The notes under the pieces: generated by a model | What the model was told of the DNA's origin: nothing | What the model saw: the letters and a program-made list of their open reading frames with translations, nothing else | Databases searched by the model: none | Shown: positions 1-8,059 of the stretch, in pieces | How positions within the stretch are numbered: the first letter of the stretch is position 1 | Layout: every line of letters starts with the position of its first letter | Translations under genes and position numbers: made by a program | Assembly (NCBI GenBank): GCA_022766945.1 | Contig: JALEOU010000114.1 | Coordinates: 1 to 39,153, forward strand | Length of the DNA: 39,153 nucleotides | Reading direction: 5' to 3' | Source of the DNA: Fusicatenibacter sp. | GTDB taxonomy: Bacteria; Bacillota; Clostridia; Lachnospirales; Lachnospiraceae

Positions 1-2
1 CA

Positions 3-86
3 CGGAGCATGATTATGAAGGTAGAGCGTGATGAGCTGGTTGAGGAACTGCTCAAAGAGTACATCAAAAATGAATCCTGGAAGTGA
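3..86 (+). CDS. ireB: IreB family (UPF0297) protein, C-terminal end only
   Basis: Partial gene cut by the window edge; the last 27 codons are visible and end with TGA at 84-86. The residues include [18 protein letters not shown], which matches the conserved tail of the UPF0297/IreB family (Arg-Asp-Glu-Leu/Ile-Val/Leu-Glu-Glu-Leu). IreB is a small dimeric protein phosphorylated by the Ser/Thr kinase IreK in Enterococcus, where it dampens cephalosporin resistance. In Firmicutes it is very often directly upstream of ruvX and a DUF1292 gene, exactly as here, which supports the call. The gene start and any phospho-Thr site are outside the window. Confidence 0.8.
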   Translation, partial: RSMIMKVERDELVEELLKEYIKNESWK

Positions 87-97
87 GCGGCCAAGTC

Positions 98-535
98 ATG
101 AGAATAATGGGATTGGATTACGGCTCAAAGACAGTAGGGGTGGCAGTCAGTGACCCTTTGGGTTTTACTGCCCAGGGAGTGGAAATTATCCGCAGAAAAT
201 CGGAAAATAAGCTTAGGCAGACGCTTGCAAGGATTGAAGAGCTGATTCGGGAATATGGCGTGGAAATGCTTGTTCTGGGATTACCTAAGCACATGAATAA
301 TGATATGGGAGAGCGGGCTGCAAAATCCATGGAATTTCAGGAGATGCTGAAAAAAAGGACAGGCCTGCCTGTTGTTATGTGGGATGAACGGCTGACCACA
401 GTGGAAGCGGACCGGACGATGATGGATGCGGGGATTAGAAGAGAACACCGGAAGGAGTATGTAGATATGCTTGCAGCAGTATTTATACTGCAGGGATATC
501 TGGATTATCTTGCCAATCAGAAACCGGAAGAGTAG
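98..535 (+). CDS. ruvX: RuvX/YqgF putative Holliday junction resolvase / pre-16S rRNA nuclease
   Basis: 145 residues, the usual length for YqgF/RuvX. The RNase H-like fold signatures are present: [15 protein letters not shown] (Asp7), [11 protein letters not shown] (about residues 59-69), the DERLTT block (Glu97) and [11 protein letters not shown] (Asp123), giving the expected acidic residues. YqgF processes the 5' end of 16S rRNA in E. coli; the resolvase role is inferred from fold. I chose ATG 98 because GGAAGTGAG at 80-88 sits about 9 bases upstream; an alternative GTG at 83 would overlap the ireB stop and lacks a ribosome site. It lies 11 bases after ireB and 19 bases before the DUF1292 gene, so it is in one operon with them. 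Confidence 0.93.
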   Translation: MRIMGLDYGSKTVGVAVSDPLGFTAQGVEIIRRKSENKLRQTLARIEELIREYGVEMLVLGLPKHMNNDMGERAAKSMEFQEMLKKRTGLPVVMWDERLTTVEADRTMMDAGIRREHRKEYVDMLAAVFILQGYLDYLANQKPEE

Positions 536-554
536 TTGGATAAAGGAATATTGT

Positions 555-815
555 ATGGAAAGAATAACTTTTGTTGCAGATGATGGAAGCAGTGTAGAAT
601 TTTACGTGGAGGAACAGACCAGAATCAATGGGACAAACTATCTTCTGGTATCAGACTCTGCGGAAGATGAGGCGAATGCCTACATCCTGAAAGATATCTC
701 AGAGGATTCCGAGGCAGAGGGAGAATATGTCATGGTAGAGGACGATGTGGAGTTTGATGCTGTATCCGGCATATTCGCTTCCATGCTTGAGGGAGACGCG
801 GATATTACATTTTAG
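555..815 (+). CDS. DUF1292 family protein (YrzB-like)
   Basis: 86 residues, very acidic. It starts MERITFVADDGSSVEFYVEEQ and contains the NYLLVSD and DEANAYILKDI blocks typical of DUF1292 (B. subtilis YrzB). No function is established for the family. The ATG at 555 is preceded by AAAGGA at 542-547; upstream in-frame codons run back into ruvX and are not used. The family is nearly always found as the third member of the ireB-ruvX-DUF1292 cassette, as here. It is likely cytosolic, with no signal or membrane segment. Confidence 0.88.
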   Translation: MERITFVADDGSSVEFYVEEQTRINGTNYLLVSDSAEDEANAYILKDISEDSEAEGEYVMVEDDVEFDAVSGIFASMLEGDADITF

Positions 816-846
816 TGCTCGGAACGAAATTACGCGGAGGTGCTAG

Positions 847-2511
847 TTGAAAAAGAATAGTGCAAGCAAGTTAAAAATCATTCCGCTTGGAGGCCTTGAG
901 CAGATCGGAATGAATATTACCGTTTTTGAATATGAGGACAGTATCGTAATTGTTGACTGCGGTTTGGCTTTTCCGGAAGATGATATGCTGGGAATTGATC
1001 TGGTAATTCCGGATGTAACTTATCTGAAAGAAAACATTGACAAGGTGAAAGGCTTTGTCATTACCCATGGACATGAGGATCATATTGGCGCATTGCCCTA
1101 TATCCTCAAAGATATCAATGTACCGATTTATGCAACCAAGCTGACCATCGGTTTGATTGAAAATAAACTGAAAGAGCATAATCTGCTCCGAAATACAAAG
1201 AGAAAAATCATCAAGCACGGACAATCCATCAATCTTGGTGCGTTCCGGATTGAATTTATTAAAACGAACCACAGTATTGCAGATGCGGCAGCACTGGCCA
1301 TTTATTCGCCGGCAGGCATTGTGGTTCATACAGGAGACTTTAAGGTGGATTATACCCCGGTCTTCGGTGATGCGATTGATCTGCAGAGATTTGCAGAGAT
1401 CGGAAAGAAAGGGGTACTGGCTCTGATGTGTGACAGTACCAATGCAGAGCGTCAGGGCTTCACCATGTCAGAGCGCACGGTGGGCAGAACCTTTGATAAT
1501 CTGTTCTCCGAACACCGGGATTCCAGAATTATTATTGCGACGTTTGCATCGAACGTGGACCGTGTGCAGCAGATCATTAACTCTGCCAACAAATACGGGC
1601 GGAAGGTTGTGATCGAAGGACGCAGTATGGTAAATGTGATCTCTACCGCACAGGAACTGGGATATATCAATATTCCTGAGAATACACTGATTGAAGTGGA
1701 ACAGATGAAGAACTACCCGGATGAGCAGATGGTATTGATTACGACCGGAAGTCAGGGTGAGTCCATGGCGGCACTGTCCCGCATGGCGGCGCATCTTCAC
1801 AAGAAGATTTCCATTCAGCCGGGAGATACTGTGATTTTCAGCTCTCATCCGATACCCGGAAATGAGAAAGCTGTTTCCAATGTGATTAATGAGCTGTCAG
1901 CACAGGGTGCCAATGTGGTATTTCAGGATGTTCATGTTTCCGGACATGCCTGCCAGGAGGAAATCAAACTGATTTACTCTCTGGTGAAACCAAGATATGC
2001 AATCCCTGTGCATGGGGAATACCGTCATCTGAAGGCGCAGTCTGAGCTGGCATTAAGTCTTGGTATACCAAAAGAAAATATTTATGTCATGTATTCCGGA
2101 GATGTGCTGGAGATGGATGAAACCGGAGCGGCAGTCACCGGAAAGGTTCATACCGGTGCGATCATGGTAGATGGACTTGGAGTCGGCGATGTTGGAAATA
2201 TTGTTCTGCGTGATCGTCAGCATTTGTCGGAAGATGGTATTATGGTGGTTGTACTGACACTGGAGAAGAGAAGCAATCAGCTTCTGTCAGGTCCTGATAT
2301 TGTGTCCCGCGGTTTTGTCTACGTACGGGAGTCAGAAGACCTCATGGGAGAAGCCCGCCTTGTCGTGGAGGAAGCACTGGATGGCTGTCTCTCACGCAAT
2401 ATCTCGGATTGGGGCAAAATCAAATCCACCATCAAAGATTCTCTTGGCGATTACGTGTGGAAGAAGACCAAGAGAAGACCAATGATCCTGCCGATCATTA
2501 TGGAGGCGTAA
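847..2511 (+). CDS. rnj: Ribonuclease J
   Basis: 554 residues, the normal length of RNase J1/J2. It is a metallo-beta-lactamase/beta-CASP nuclease: the HGHEDH motif is at residues 74-79, with further ligands at His142 (KTNHSIAD) and Asp164 (HTGDFKVD), and the beta-CASP region includes ITTGSQGE and FSSHPIPGNE. It should have 5'-3' exonuclease and endonuclease activity on mRNA and rRNA. Start is TTG at 847 with GGAGGT at 836-841 six bases upstream; no ATG is available at the family's N-terminus. All active-site residues are intact, as in RNase J1. A YlbF-family gene follows 4 bases later, so the two are probably co-translated. Confidence 0.95.
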   Translation: MKKNSASKLKIIPLGGLEQIGMNITVFEYEDSIVIVDCGLAFPEDDMLGIDLVIPDVTYLKENIDKVKGFVITHGHEDHIGALPYILKDINVPIYATKLTIGLIENKLKEHNLLRNTKRKIIKHGQSINLGAFRIEFIKTNHSIADAAALAIYSPAGIVVHTGDFKVDYTPVFGDAIDLQRFAEIGKKGVLALMCDSTNAERQGFTMSERTVGRTFDNLFSEHRDSRIIIATFASNVDRVQQIINSANKYGRKVVIEGRSMVNVISTAQELGYINIPENTLIEVEQMKNYPDEQMVLITTGSQGESMAALSRMAAHLHKKISIQPGDTVIFSSHPIPGNEKAVSNVINELSAQGANVVFQDVHVSGHACQEEIKLIYSLVKPRYAIPVHGEYRHLKAQSELALSLGIPKENIYVMYSGDVLEMDETGAAVTGKVHTGAIMVDGLGVGDVGNIVLRDRQHLSEDGIMVVVLTLEKRSNQLLSGPDIVSRGFVYVRESEDLMGEARLVVEEALDGCLSRNISDWGKIKSTIKDSLGDYVWKKTKRRPMILPIIMEA

Positions 2512-2515
2512 TACC

Positions 2516-2851
2516 ATGGAGAAAATATCAGAATGCCTGGATCAGTTGATTCTTGAGATGAGAGAAAGCCGGGCATATCAGAATTATCTGTGGCTGGAAG
2601 AGGAACTCGAAAAAGACCCGGAACTAAAAAGCCGGGTCGATGAGTTTCGTGCAAAAAATTATCAACTCCAGCAGGCAGAGAATGTGGATTTGTTTGAAGC
2701 GGTAGATTCCCTGGAGCGGGATTCTTATGAACTGCGAAAGAACAGAAAGGCGAATGCGTATCTGGAGGCAGAACTGGAAGTCTGTAAAATGGTGCAGAAG
2801 GTGCAGCAGAGAATCACGGATGAAATACGAATCGGTGTACCGGAGTATTGA
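2516..2851 (+). CDS. YlbF/YmcA family protein (RNase Y-associated Y-complex type)
   Basis: 111 residues, mostly predicted helical, beginning MEKISECLDQLILEMRESR and with the family core YLWLEEELEKDPELKSRVDEF. In B. subtilis, YlbF, YmcA and YaaT form a complex that directs RNase Y cleavage and affects competence, sporulation and biofilm formation. Here the gene sits 4 bases after RNase J, which puts two mRNA-decay factors in one transcript. There is a good ribosome site in the 3' end of the RNase J gene (GGAGGCG near 2502-2508). The stop overlaps the TTG that begins the longer version of the next reading frame. Which paralogue it represents cannot be decided from sequence alone. Confidence 0.85.
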   Translation: MEKISECLDQLILEMRESRAYQNYLWLEEELEKDPELKSRVDEFRAKNYQLQQAENVDLFEAVDSLERDSYELRKNRKANAYLEAELEVCKMVQKVQQRITDEIRIGVPEY

Positions 2852-2916
2852 CAAAAGCTGCCAGGGATCACAGGAAGAAGTATGCCTGGTGCAGCGTAAG
2901 GATGGAAGGAGTATCT

Positions 2917-3339
2917 ATGACCAGAAAAAAGAGTGATGCGGGGTATCGGGCTGCATTGACCGGGGTGAAGGGAATGATCCGTCTGCTGATTTATGTTTGT
3001 ATTGCCTTTTTGATTATTCTTGCGGGCAAAAATTCCTACAGCTTCGGATACAGTGTATTTTATCAGAAACCGGTAGCGTCTGCTGCAAAAGGACAGGATG
3101 TGACGGTAGAAACCCGTGCCGGAATGGATGGCAGAGAGGTCTGGGAACTCCTCACGGATAAAGGTTTAATTGATGAAAGCATCTGGGTGTTTGAGACACA
3201 GTATATCTTGTCAGGTTATCACGGCAAGCTGCAGGCAGGAACCTATATTCTGAACACTTCTCAGACTGTCGACGAGATGCTTGAGATTCTTGCAGGAGTC
3301 AATACAGAAGGACAGCCGCAGGCGGAGGAAGAAGAATGA
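2917..3339 (+). CDS. MltG/YceG-like single-pass membrane protein without the lytic domain
   Basis: 140 residues. A basic N-terminus is followed by one membrane helix (about residues 21-38, LLIYVCIAFLIILAG), then an extracytoplasmic LysM-like region. That region resembles the N-terminal part of YceG/MltG endolytic transglycosylases (EVWELLTDKGLID, LQAGTYILN, TVDEMLEIL). True MltG proteins run to about 330-380 residues and have a catalytic Glu domain after this; here the frame ends at a Glu run, so no transglycosylase activity is expected. ATG 2917 is chosen for its GGAAGGAG at 2904-2911; the frame is open back to TTG 2848. Its place between the DUF1292 region and trmR matches yrrL (mltG) of Bacillus. 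It may be a cell-wall-binding accessory protein. Confidence 0.78.
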   Translation: MTRKKSDAGYRAALTGVKGMIRLLIYVCIAFLIILAGKNSYSFGYSVFYQKPVASAAKGQDVTVETRAGMDGREVWELLTDKGLIDESIWVFETQYILSGYHGKLQAGTYILNTSQTVDEMLEILAGVNTEGQPQAEEEE

Positions 3340-3367
3340 CATCATTATCCTATTCCGGAGGTATCCT

Positions 3368-4069
3368 ATGATTGTTGAGGAAAGAATGGTGACATATATC
3401 AATTCTCTGGATACCGGTCATACACCGTTTCTGGAAGAACTGGAGAAGCAGGCGAAGGAAGACCGCGTGCCGGTGATCCGACGCGAGATGCAGAGTTTCC
3501 TGAAAGTATTTTTGAAGATGAAAAAACCAAAGAGAATCCTGGAGGTAGGAACTGCCGTAGGATTCTCTGCTGTTTTCATGGCCGAGTACGGGGAATCGGA
3601 TGCACAGATCACCACAATCGAAAATTTTGATAAGAGAATTCCCATTGCCAGAGCGAATTTTGAAAAATCAGGATTTGCGGATCGGATCACGCTGATGGAG
3701 GGAGATGCAGCAGAAGTGATGAGGACGCTGGATGGTCCTTATGATTTTGTTTTCATGGATGCGGCGAAAGGACAGTATATTCATTTCCTTCCGGAAGTGC
3801 TTCGCCTTCTGGATCAGGAGGGTGTGCTGATTACAGACAATGTGCTTCAGGATGGAGATGTGATTGAATCCCGCTTTGCCGTAGAGCGGAGAAATCGGAC
3901 GATTCACAGGAGAATGAGAGAATATCTCTATGAATTAAAACACAATCCCGGGCTGCTCACCTCCATTATCCCGTTGGGAGATGGAATCGCTGTGACGGTA
4001 AAGGGATCACATAAGACGGAGGAAGAGAATGAAGAAACCGGAGTTACTGGTACCTGCGAGCAGCCTTGA
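3368..4069 (+). CDS. trmR: tRNA 5-hydroxyuridine methyltransferase TrmR (YrrM-like O-methyltransferase)
   Basis: 233 residues, a class I SAM-dependent O-methyltransferase of the COMT/family 3 type: motif I ILEVGTAVGFSAVFMAEY (about residues 59-76), DFVFMDAAKGQY with the metal-binding Asp, and ITDNVL. In B. subtilis, TrmR (YrrM) methylates 5-hydroxyuridine at tRNA position 34 to 5-methoxyuridine. Start ATG 3368 has GGAGGT at 3357-3362 just upstream. The last 41 bases overlap the start of the U32 gene that would make the hydroxyuridine substrate, so the two steps look translationally coupled. The Glu/Thr-rich tail (from about residue 217) comes from that overlap. A small-molecule catechol-type methyltransferase is the alternative, but gene context favours tRNA. 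Confidence 0.88.
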   Translation: MIVEERMVTYINSLDTGHTPFLEELEKQAKEDRVPVIRREMQSFLKVFLKMKKPKRILEVGTAVGFSAVFMAEYGESDAQITTIENFDKRIPIARANFEKSGFADRITLMEGDAAEVMRTLDGPYDFVFMDAAKGQYIHFLPEVLRLLDQEGVLITDNVLQDGDVIESRFAVERRNRTIHRRMREYLYELKHNPGLLTSIIPLGDGIAVTVKGSHKTEEENEETGVTGTCEQP

Positions 4070-5255
4070 AGTGCTCAAAGTTGCTGTGATATTTGGAGCG
4101 GATGCGGTATATATCGGAGGAGAAGCTTTTGGACTGCGCGCGAAAGCGAAAAACTTTTCCATGGAAGATATGAAAGAGGGAATCCGTTTTGCACATGCTC
4201 ATGGAGTGAAAGTCTATGTGACAGCCAATATTCTGGCGCACAACAGGGATCTGGAAGGCGTGCGGGCGTATTTTCGGGAGTTGAGAGAGATCGGACCGGA
4301 TGCACTGATCATCTCGGATCCGGGCGTTTATATGATAGCGAAGGAAGTTTGTCCGGAGATTGAGCGTCACATCAGCACACAGGCAAACAATACCAATTAT
4401 GGGACCTATCTTTTCTGGCATGAACTTGGTGCAAAGCGTGTAGTGTCCGCGAGAGAATTGTCCCTGGCGGAGATTAAAGAAATCCGCAGACAGATACCGG
4501 AGGATCTGGAAATTGAAACTTTTATCCACGGTGCAATGTGTATTTCTTATTCCGGACGTTGTCTGTTATCCAATTATTTTACGGGACGGGATGCCAATCA
4601 GGGCGCCTGCACGCATCCGTGCCGCTGGAAATATGCGGTGATGGAAGAGTCCCGTCCCGGAGAATATCTTCCGGTGTATGAAAATGAGCGGGGAACATTC
4701 ATCTTTAATTCAAAGGATCTCTGCATGATTGAACATATTCCGGATCTTCTGGATTCAGGTATTGACAGTTACAAAATTGAGGGGCGGATGAAAACAGCGC
4801 TCTATGTGGCAACTGTTGCACGGACATACCGAAAGGCGATTGATGACTGCCTGAAGAATCCGAAACTCTACGAACAAAATCTTCCCTGGTATCGGGATCA
4901 GATTTCAAACTGTACGTATCGCCAGTTTACCACCGGATTCTTCTATGGAAAACCCGGTGAGGATGCACAGATCTACGACAGCAATACGTATGTAAAGGAA
5001 TATACGTATCTTGGAATTGTAGGAGAGCGGGATGCAAACGGACGTTATGCGATTGAGCAGAGAAATAAATTCTCCTTAGGTGAGCAGATTGAGATCATGA
5101 AGCCGGATGGAGAAAACATCGCTGTGACCGTGCGCGGAATCTGGGACGAAGATGGAAATCTCATGGAAAGTGCTCCACATCCAAAGCAGAAGCTTTTTAT
5201 CGACCTTGGTATGGAAATGAACGAATTTGATATCCTGCGCAGGCAGGAAGAATAA
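4029..5255 (+). CDS. trhP: U32 peptidase-family protein, tRNA U34 hydroxylation (TrhP/YrrO type)
   Basis: 408 residues, close to B. subtilis YrrO (TrhP2). The U32 signature runs through ETFIHGAMCISYSGRC, with four conserved cysteines at 171, 178, 194 and 198 that probably bind an Fe-S cluster; the C-terminal part is a small beta domain. TrhP proteins are needed for prephenate-dependent hydroxylation of tRNA wobble uridine. ATG 4029 has GGAGGA about 6 bases upstream and lies inside the end of trmR. B. subtilis has two adjacent U32 genes (yrrN and yrrO); only one is present here. The stop codon is already inside the downstream hairpin terminator. Generic annotation as collagenase-like protease is likely misleading. 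Confidence 0.88.
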   Translation: MKKPELLVPASSLEVLKVAVIFGADAVYIGGEAFGLRAKAKNFSMEDMKEGIRFAHAHGVKVYVTANILAHNRDLEGVRAYFRELREIGPDALIISDPGVYMIAKEVCPEIERHISTQANNTNYGTYLFWHELGAKRVVSARELSLAEIKEIRRQIPEDLEIETFIHGAMCISYSGRCLLSNYFTGRDANQGACTHPCRWKYAVMEESRPGEYLPVYENERGTFIFNSKDLCMIEHIPDLLDSGIDSYKIEGRMKTALYVATVARTYRKAIDDCLKNPKLYEQNLPWYRDQISNCTYRQFTTGFFYGKPGEDAQIYDSNTYVKEYTYLGIVGERDANGRYAIEQRNKFSLGEQIEIMKPDGENIAVTVRGIWDEDGNLMESAPHPKQKLFIDLGMEMNEFDILRRQEE

Positions 5256-5295
5256 AAGAAGCCGGATGCTTTTTGGGCATCCGGCTTCTTTTATT
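5251..5295. terminator. Perfect bidirectional intrinsic terminator between convergent genes
   Basis: A 19-bp perfect stem (5251-5269 with 5277-5295) and a 7-base loop. The arms begin AATAAAAGAAG and end CTTCTTTTATT, giving an A tract on one side and a U-rich tract on the other for both directions. The TAA of the U32 gene (5253-5255) and the TAA of tldE (complement of 5291-5293) both lie inside the stem, so one element ends both transcripts. Confidence 0.93.
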
Positions 5296-6559
5296 CTCCT
5301 GAAATGCAGACATCTGTGAGGTACACAACGCGGGGAACGATACAGTCATTGATCTGCCGCGTCTCTTTCGAAAAACGAAGATTTCCAAGTACTTTGGAAA
5401 AGTTTGCGGAAACAGAGCCGCCGGATACGGAATGACGGTGGACGCCGTCACTCTCATATCCGAGACGAATCTCTCCGCCGAAATATCCCGTGACAGGATC
5501 CATCTGAAAAGCACTGAAATCCGTCACCTCCAGATGAGGAAGTGCCCGGAGTTCCGATTCACTCATGGTACCTCCGGATACCTGAAGATTATTGCGGGAT
5601 GTGGTGTCTTTCATTCCGATATAATAAGCATGCTGGTTTCTGCCCCAGAAGGATTTGCAGACGCCGTCCTCAAAGAGTACACGCTCGGTTACCGGATTTC
5701 CATCCGGGTCGTACGGTTCGTTTTTGGTGGAACCATTCAGGAAGGGGAGCAGGCGGATGTTCAGCGGATCCGCTGCATCGCCGGTGATTTTTTCACCGAT
5801 TTTGGCTTTCCCGACGCCCATATACTGGTTGGAAGCATTGGTGTGGGCAGTGAAGTACTGGAAAAATTCTGCCACGTCATCTCCGCTCAGCAGGAGATTG
5901 GCATGTTCATTTTGTCTGGTTGGAACGGCGTTTAGTCTCTGATGGCCGCTGATGAACATATCTTCTACTTCTGCGGTGATTTCTTCCGCCGGTTTGTCTG
6001 CAAAGCGAAGCACTTTGAGGAGCTCAATTTCATGGCCGTCTTTCCAGGTATTGATGACAGCCTCAACTTCACAGGAAAAGCTGGAAAAGCTTACATCGAC
6101 ACCCTGGGAATTCACAATGTGCGTCTTGTTTTGCGTGACAAAGATTTCGTAGGAATTGAGTTTTTCATCTGCTTTGGCAGACACGGACTGCATGCCCCGG
6201 ACAATTTTTACGAGCTGTTCGTTCAGGTCCACATCCAGGCCCACAGCTTTGCAGGAATGTCCGGATACAATGGGATACCAGGGATTCTGGACGAACTTCG
6301 CTGCAAACAGTGCGGATGCGATTTCCTTTTGCATTTCGGCAGAGGTACAGGTGGGATGAATTTCCTTTGTGGCACTGCCGCGGTATTTTTGGTCATCACT
6401 GTCCACATAGACAGTGACAAAGGTATGTGTTACATTTTTTGCGCGGCTCATATCGAGCTTCTGACCGATGAAGAAGGCTTCCCGGGAAAGAGTAGTCGTC
6501 TGGCGGATCAAAAAGTCGCTGGCGCCGCTTTCTTTTAAGAGCTGATGTAATTCTTTCAT
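5291..6559 (-). CDS. pmbA: TldE/PmbA-type subunit of the TldD/TldE metalloprotease
   Basis: 422 residues, the family's length. It has the PmbA fold blocks and the C-terminal SGGSVSANFSKVLGNLRF region, but no HExxxH motif, as expected for the non-catalytic partner TldE. TldD/TldE is a heterodimeric protease that trims unfolded peptides, matures microcin B17 and degrades CcdA antitoxin in E. coli. The start ATG overlaps the tldD stop by one base (TAATG), so it is translated after tldD in a two-gene operon. No RiPP gene is adjacent; the physiological substrate is unknown. Confidence 0.9.
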   Translation of the reverse strand: MKELHQLLKESGASDFLIRQTTTLSREAFFIGQKLDMSRAKNVTHTFVTVYVDSDDQKYRGSATKEIHPTCTSAEMQKEIASALFAAKFVQNPWYPIVSGHSCKAVGLDVDLNEQLVKIVRGMQSVSAKADEKLNSYEIFVTQNKTHIVNSQGVDVSFSSFSCEVEAVINTWKDGHEIELLKVLRFADKPAEEITAEVEDMFISGHQRLNAVPTRQNEHANLLLSGDDVAEFFQYFTAHTNASNQYMGVGKAKIGEKITGDAADPLNIRLLPFLNGSTKNEPYDPDGNPVTERVLFEDGVCKSFWGRNQHAYYIGMKDTTSRNNLQVSGGTMSESELRALPHLEVTDFSAFQMDPVTGYFGGEIRLGYESDGVHRHSVSGGSVSANFSKVLGNLRFSKETRQINDCIVPRVVYLTDVCISGE

Positions 6560-7980
6560 TAACCTAACCTCACTTTACATTTCAGATACGGGCCTCCGTC
6601 ACTGACTTTTACCCATTCTTTATGACCTTTTCCGCAGGCTCCGGAGCCAAATAATTCCATATCGCCGGAAACCATGGAGATACTTTTCAGAAGATCCGGA
6701 ACGTAACCGGTCAGCACAACAGGAGATACCGTTTTTCCGGTCAGCTTTCCGTGTTTGATTTCCCGACCAATGGAAACCATACACTGAATGCCCCAGTGCT
6801 TGGGATCTTCCATGCCGGACTCCATACCGTCGAGCAAATAACCGTCTTCAATGGATGCGATCATATCTTCCAGTGTGTCGGTACCCGGCGTGAAAAAGGT
6901 ATTTGTCATACGGGTATAGGCCTTACGCTCGAAGCTTTCTCTCTTTCCGTTTCCGGTGGGAACAGTGTGCAGGCGCATAGCGCTCAACACATCGCTGATT
7001 CCGGTAACCAGGGTACCGTGGTCGATGATAGTAGTATCACAGCCGAGTGTTCCCTCATCATCGAACAGATAACTGCTGACCTGGGAAGCGCTGGCAGCGC
7101 CGTCTTTCATACAGGTAATATTGGAGGCAACCTGCTTTCCGATGTAATCCTTAGCAAGAGCGCGCTCTTTGACAAACATATCCATCTCAACTCCATGTCC
7201 AAAAGCTTCATGAGCGATCAAACCAGTCACTTCCGGTGTTGTGATGACGTCGTACATACCGGGAACGACAGGATCGGCATAGAGTTTGTCATGCAGCAGG
7301 GAGAGCACTTTCTCTACAGAAGAATCCATCTCATCGAGAATTTCCGCACCTTTGAGTCCGGAGAAGGTACAAAAGCCCATGTCCTGCTTTCCGTTGCCGG
7401 TACCGATAGCTGCTTCCATTCCTTCCGCGTAGGCATAAGACTGCATCAGGTCTTTGCTGGAAGAGAGGAACATTTTGCTGACATGAGCAAAGTCCATGGC
7501 CGCCTGAAATTCAAGAATACCCTCATGGGCGGCACCGGCATCACTGATTTTTTTCAGATGATCGAGGATCTCACCTGCAGAAAGGGTTTCCGGATCCACG
7601 GAAATCTCATTTGTCATGGCTTGTGTGATGGCTTCTTCGTGAAGCAGAGGAGATTCCATCTTCGAAAGCCCCATCTGTTCCAACAGTTTCAGTTCGCTTT
7701 TCAGTACAGATGTGATTTCAGCGGCGAGGGCGTTTACGTCTTCACACTGGTTAAAAGAGTATTCGCAGTAGCTGCCATTTTCATAGACGCGTACTACGAA
7801 GCCTCTTTCGTTAAAACTATAGTCTGCTACCGTGGTCTGACGCTGCCCGACGCGATAAGTGGTACCGGAAACATCTGTACATAATACACTGACATACGCA
7901 AACTCCTGATCCAGAAGGCGAATCAGTTCCCGGATCCTGGGTTTGACCAGGATCAGATATTCTGACATTTTCACTTGCAT
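6559..7980 (-). CDS. tldD: TldD-type zinc metalloprotease subunit
   Basis: 473 residues from ATG at 7980, chosen because AGGAGG lies 7 bases upstream (about 7987-7992). A longer reading frame back to 8046 would add 22 residues with no ribosome site and would start inside the promoter. The zinc motif HEAFGH is at residues 257-262 within GLIAHEAFGHGVEMD, and the C-terminal GSGACGKGH block could supply the further ligand seen in TldD. This is the catalytic half of the TldD/TldE complex. It is transcribed from 8018-8046, directly opposite the fatty-acid operon promoter. Confidence 0.92.
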   Translation of the reverse strand: MQVKMSEYLILVKPRIRELIRLLDQEFAYVSVLCTDVSGTTYRVGQRQTTVADYSFNERGFVVRVYENGSYCEYSFNQCEDVNALAAEITSVLKSELKLLEQMGLSKMESPLLHEEAITQAMTNEISVDPETLSAGEILDHLKKISDAGAAHEGILEFQAAMDFAHVSKMFLSSSKDLMQSYAYAEGMEAAIGTGNGKQDMGFCTFSGLKGAEILDEMDSSVEKVLSLLHDKLYADPVVPGMYDVITTPEVTGLIAHEAFGHGVEMDMFVKERALAKDYIGKQVASNITCMKDGAASASQVSSYLFDDEGTLGCDTTIIDHGTLVTGISDVLSAMRLHTVPTGNGKRESFERKAYTRMTNTFFTPGTDTLEDMIASIEDGYLLDGMESGMEDPKHWGIQCMVSIGREIKHGKLTGKTVSPVVLTGYVPDLLKSISMVSGDMELFGSGACGKGHKEWVKVSDGGPYLKCKVRLG

Positions 7981-8017
7981 AAGCAATCCTCCTAACATAA
8001 TAACTGACGTTGCTACT

Positions 8018-8046
8018 ATCATAGTCTTTTCCTGAACAGAAAGCAA
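8018..8046 (-). promoter_or_regulatory. Sigma-A-type promoter for tldD-tldE
   Basis: Read on the minus strand: TTGCTT at 8041-8046, a 17-base spacer, and TATGAT at 8018-8023. The tldD ribosome site lies about 25 bases downstream of the -10 element. It is back to back with the fatty-acid promoter, with 13 bases between the two -35 boxes. Confidence 0.72.
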
Positions 8047-8059
8047 CCCAAAAAAGTGC

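Noticed and set aside
6751-7884. Plus-strand open frame of 377 codons antisense to tldD
   Set aside because: No ribosome site or family motif; the minus-strand tldD has full conserved motifs. It is a shadow of that gene's codon use.
7981-8046. N-terminal extension of TldD to 8046
   Set aside because: It would start inside the -35 region of its own promoter; ATG 7980 has AGGAGG at the right distance.
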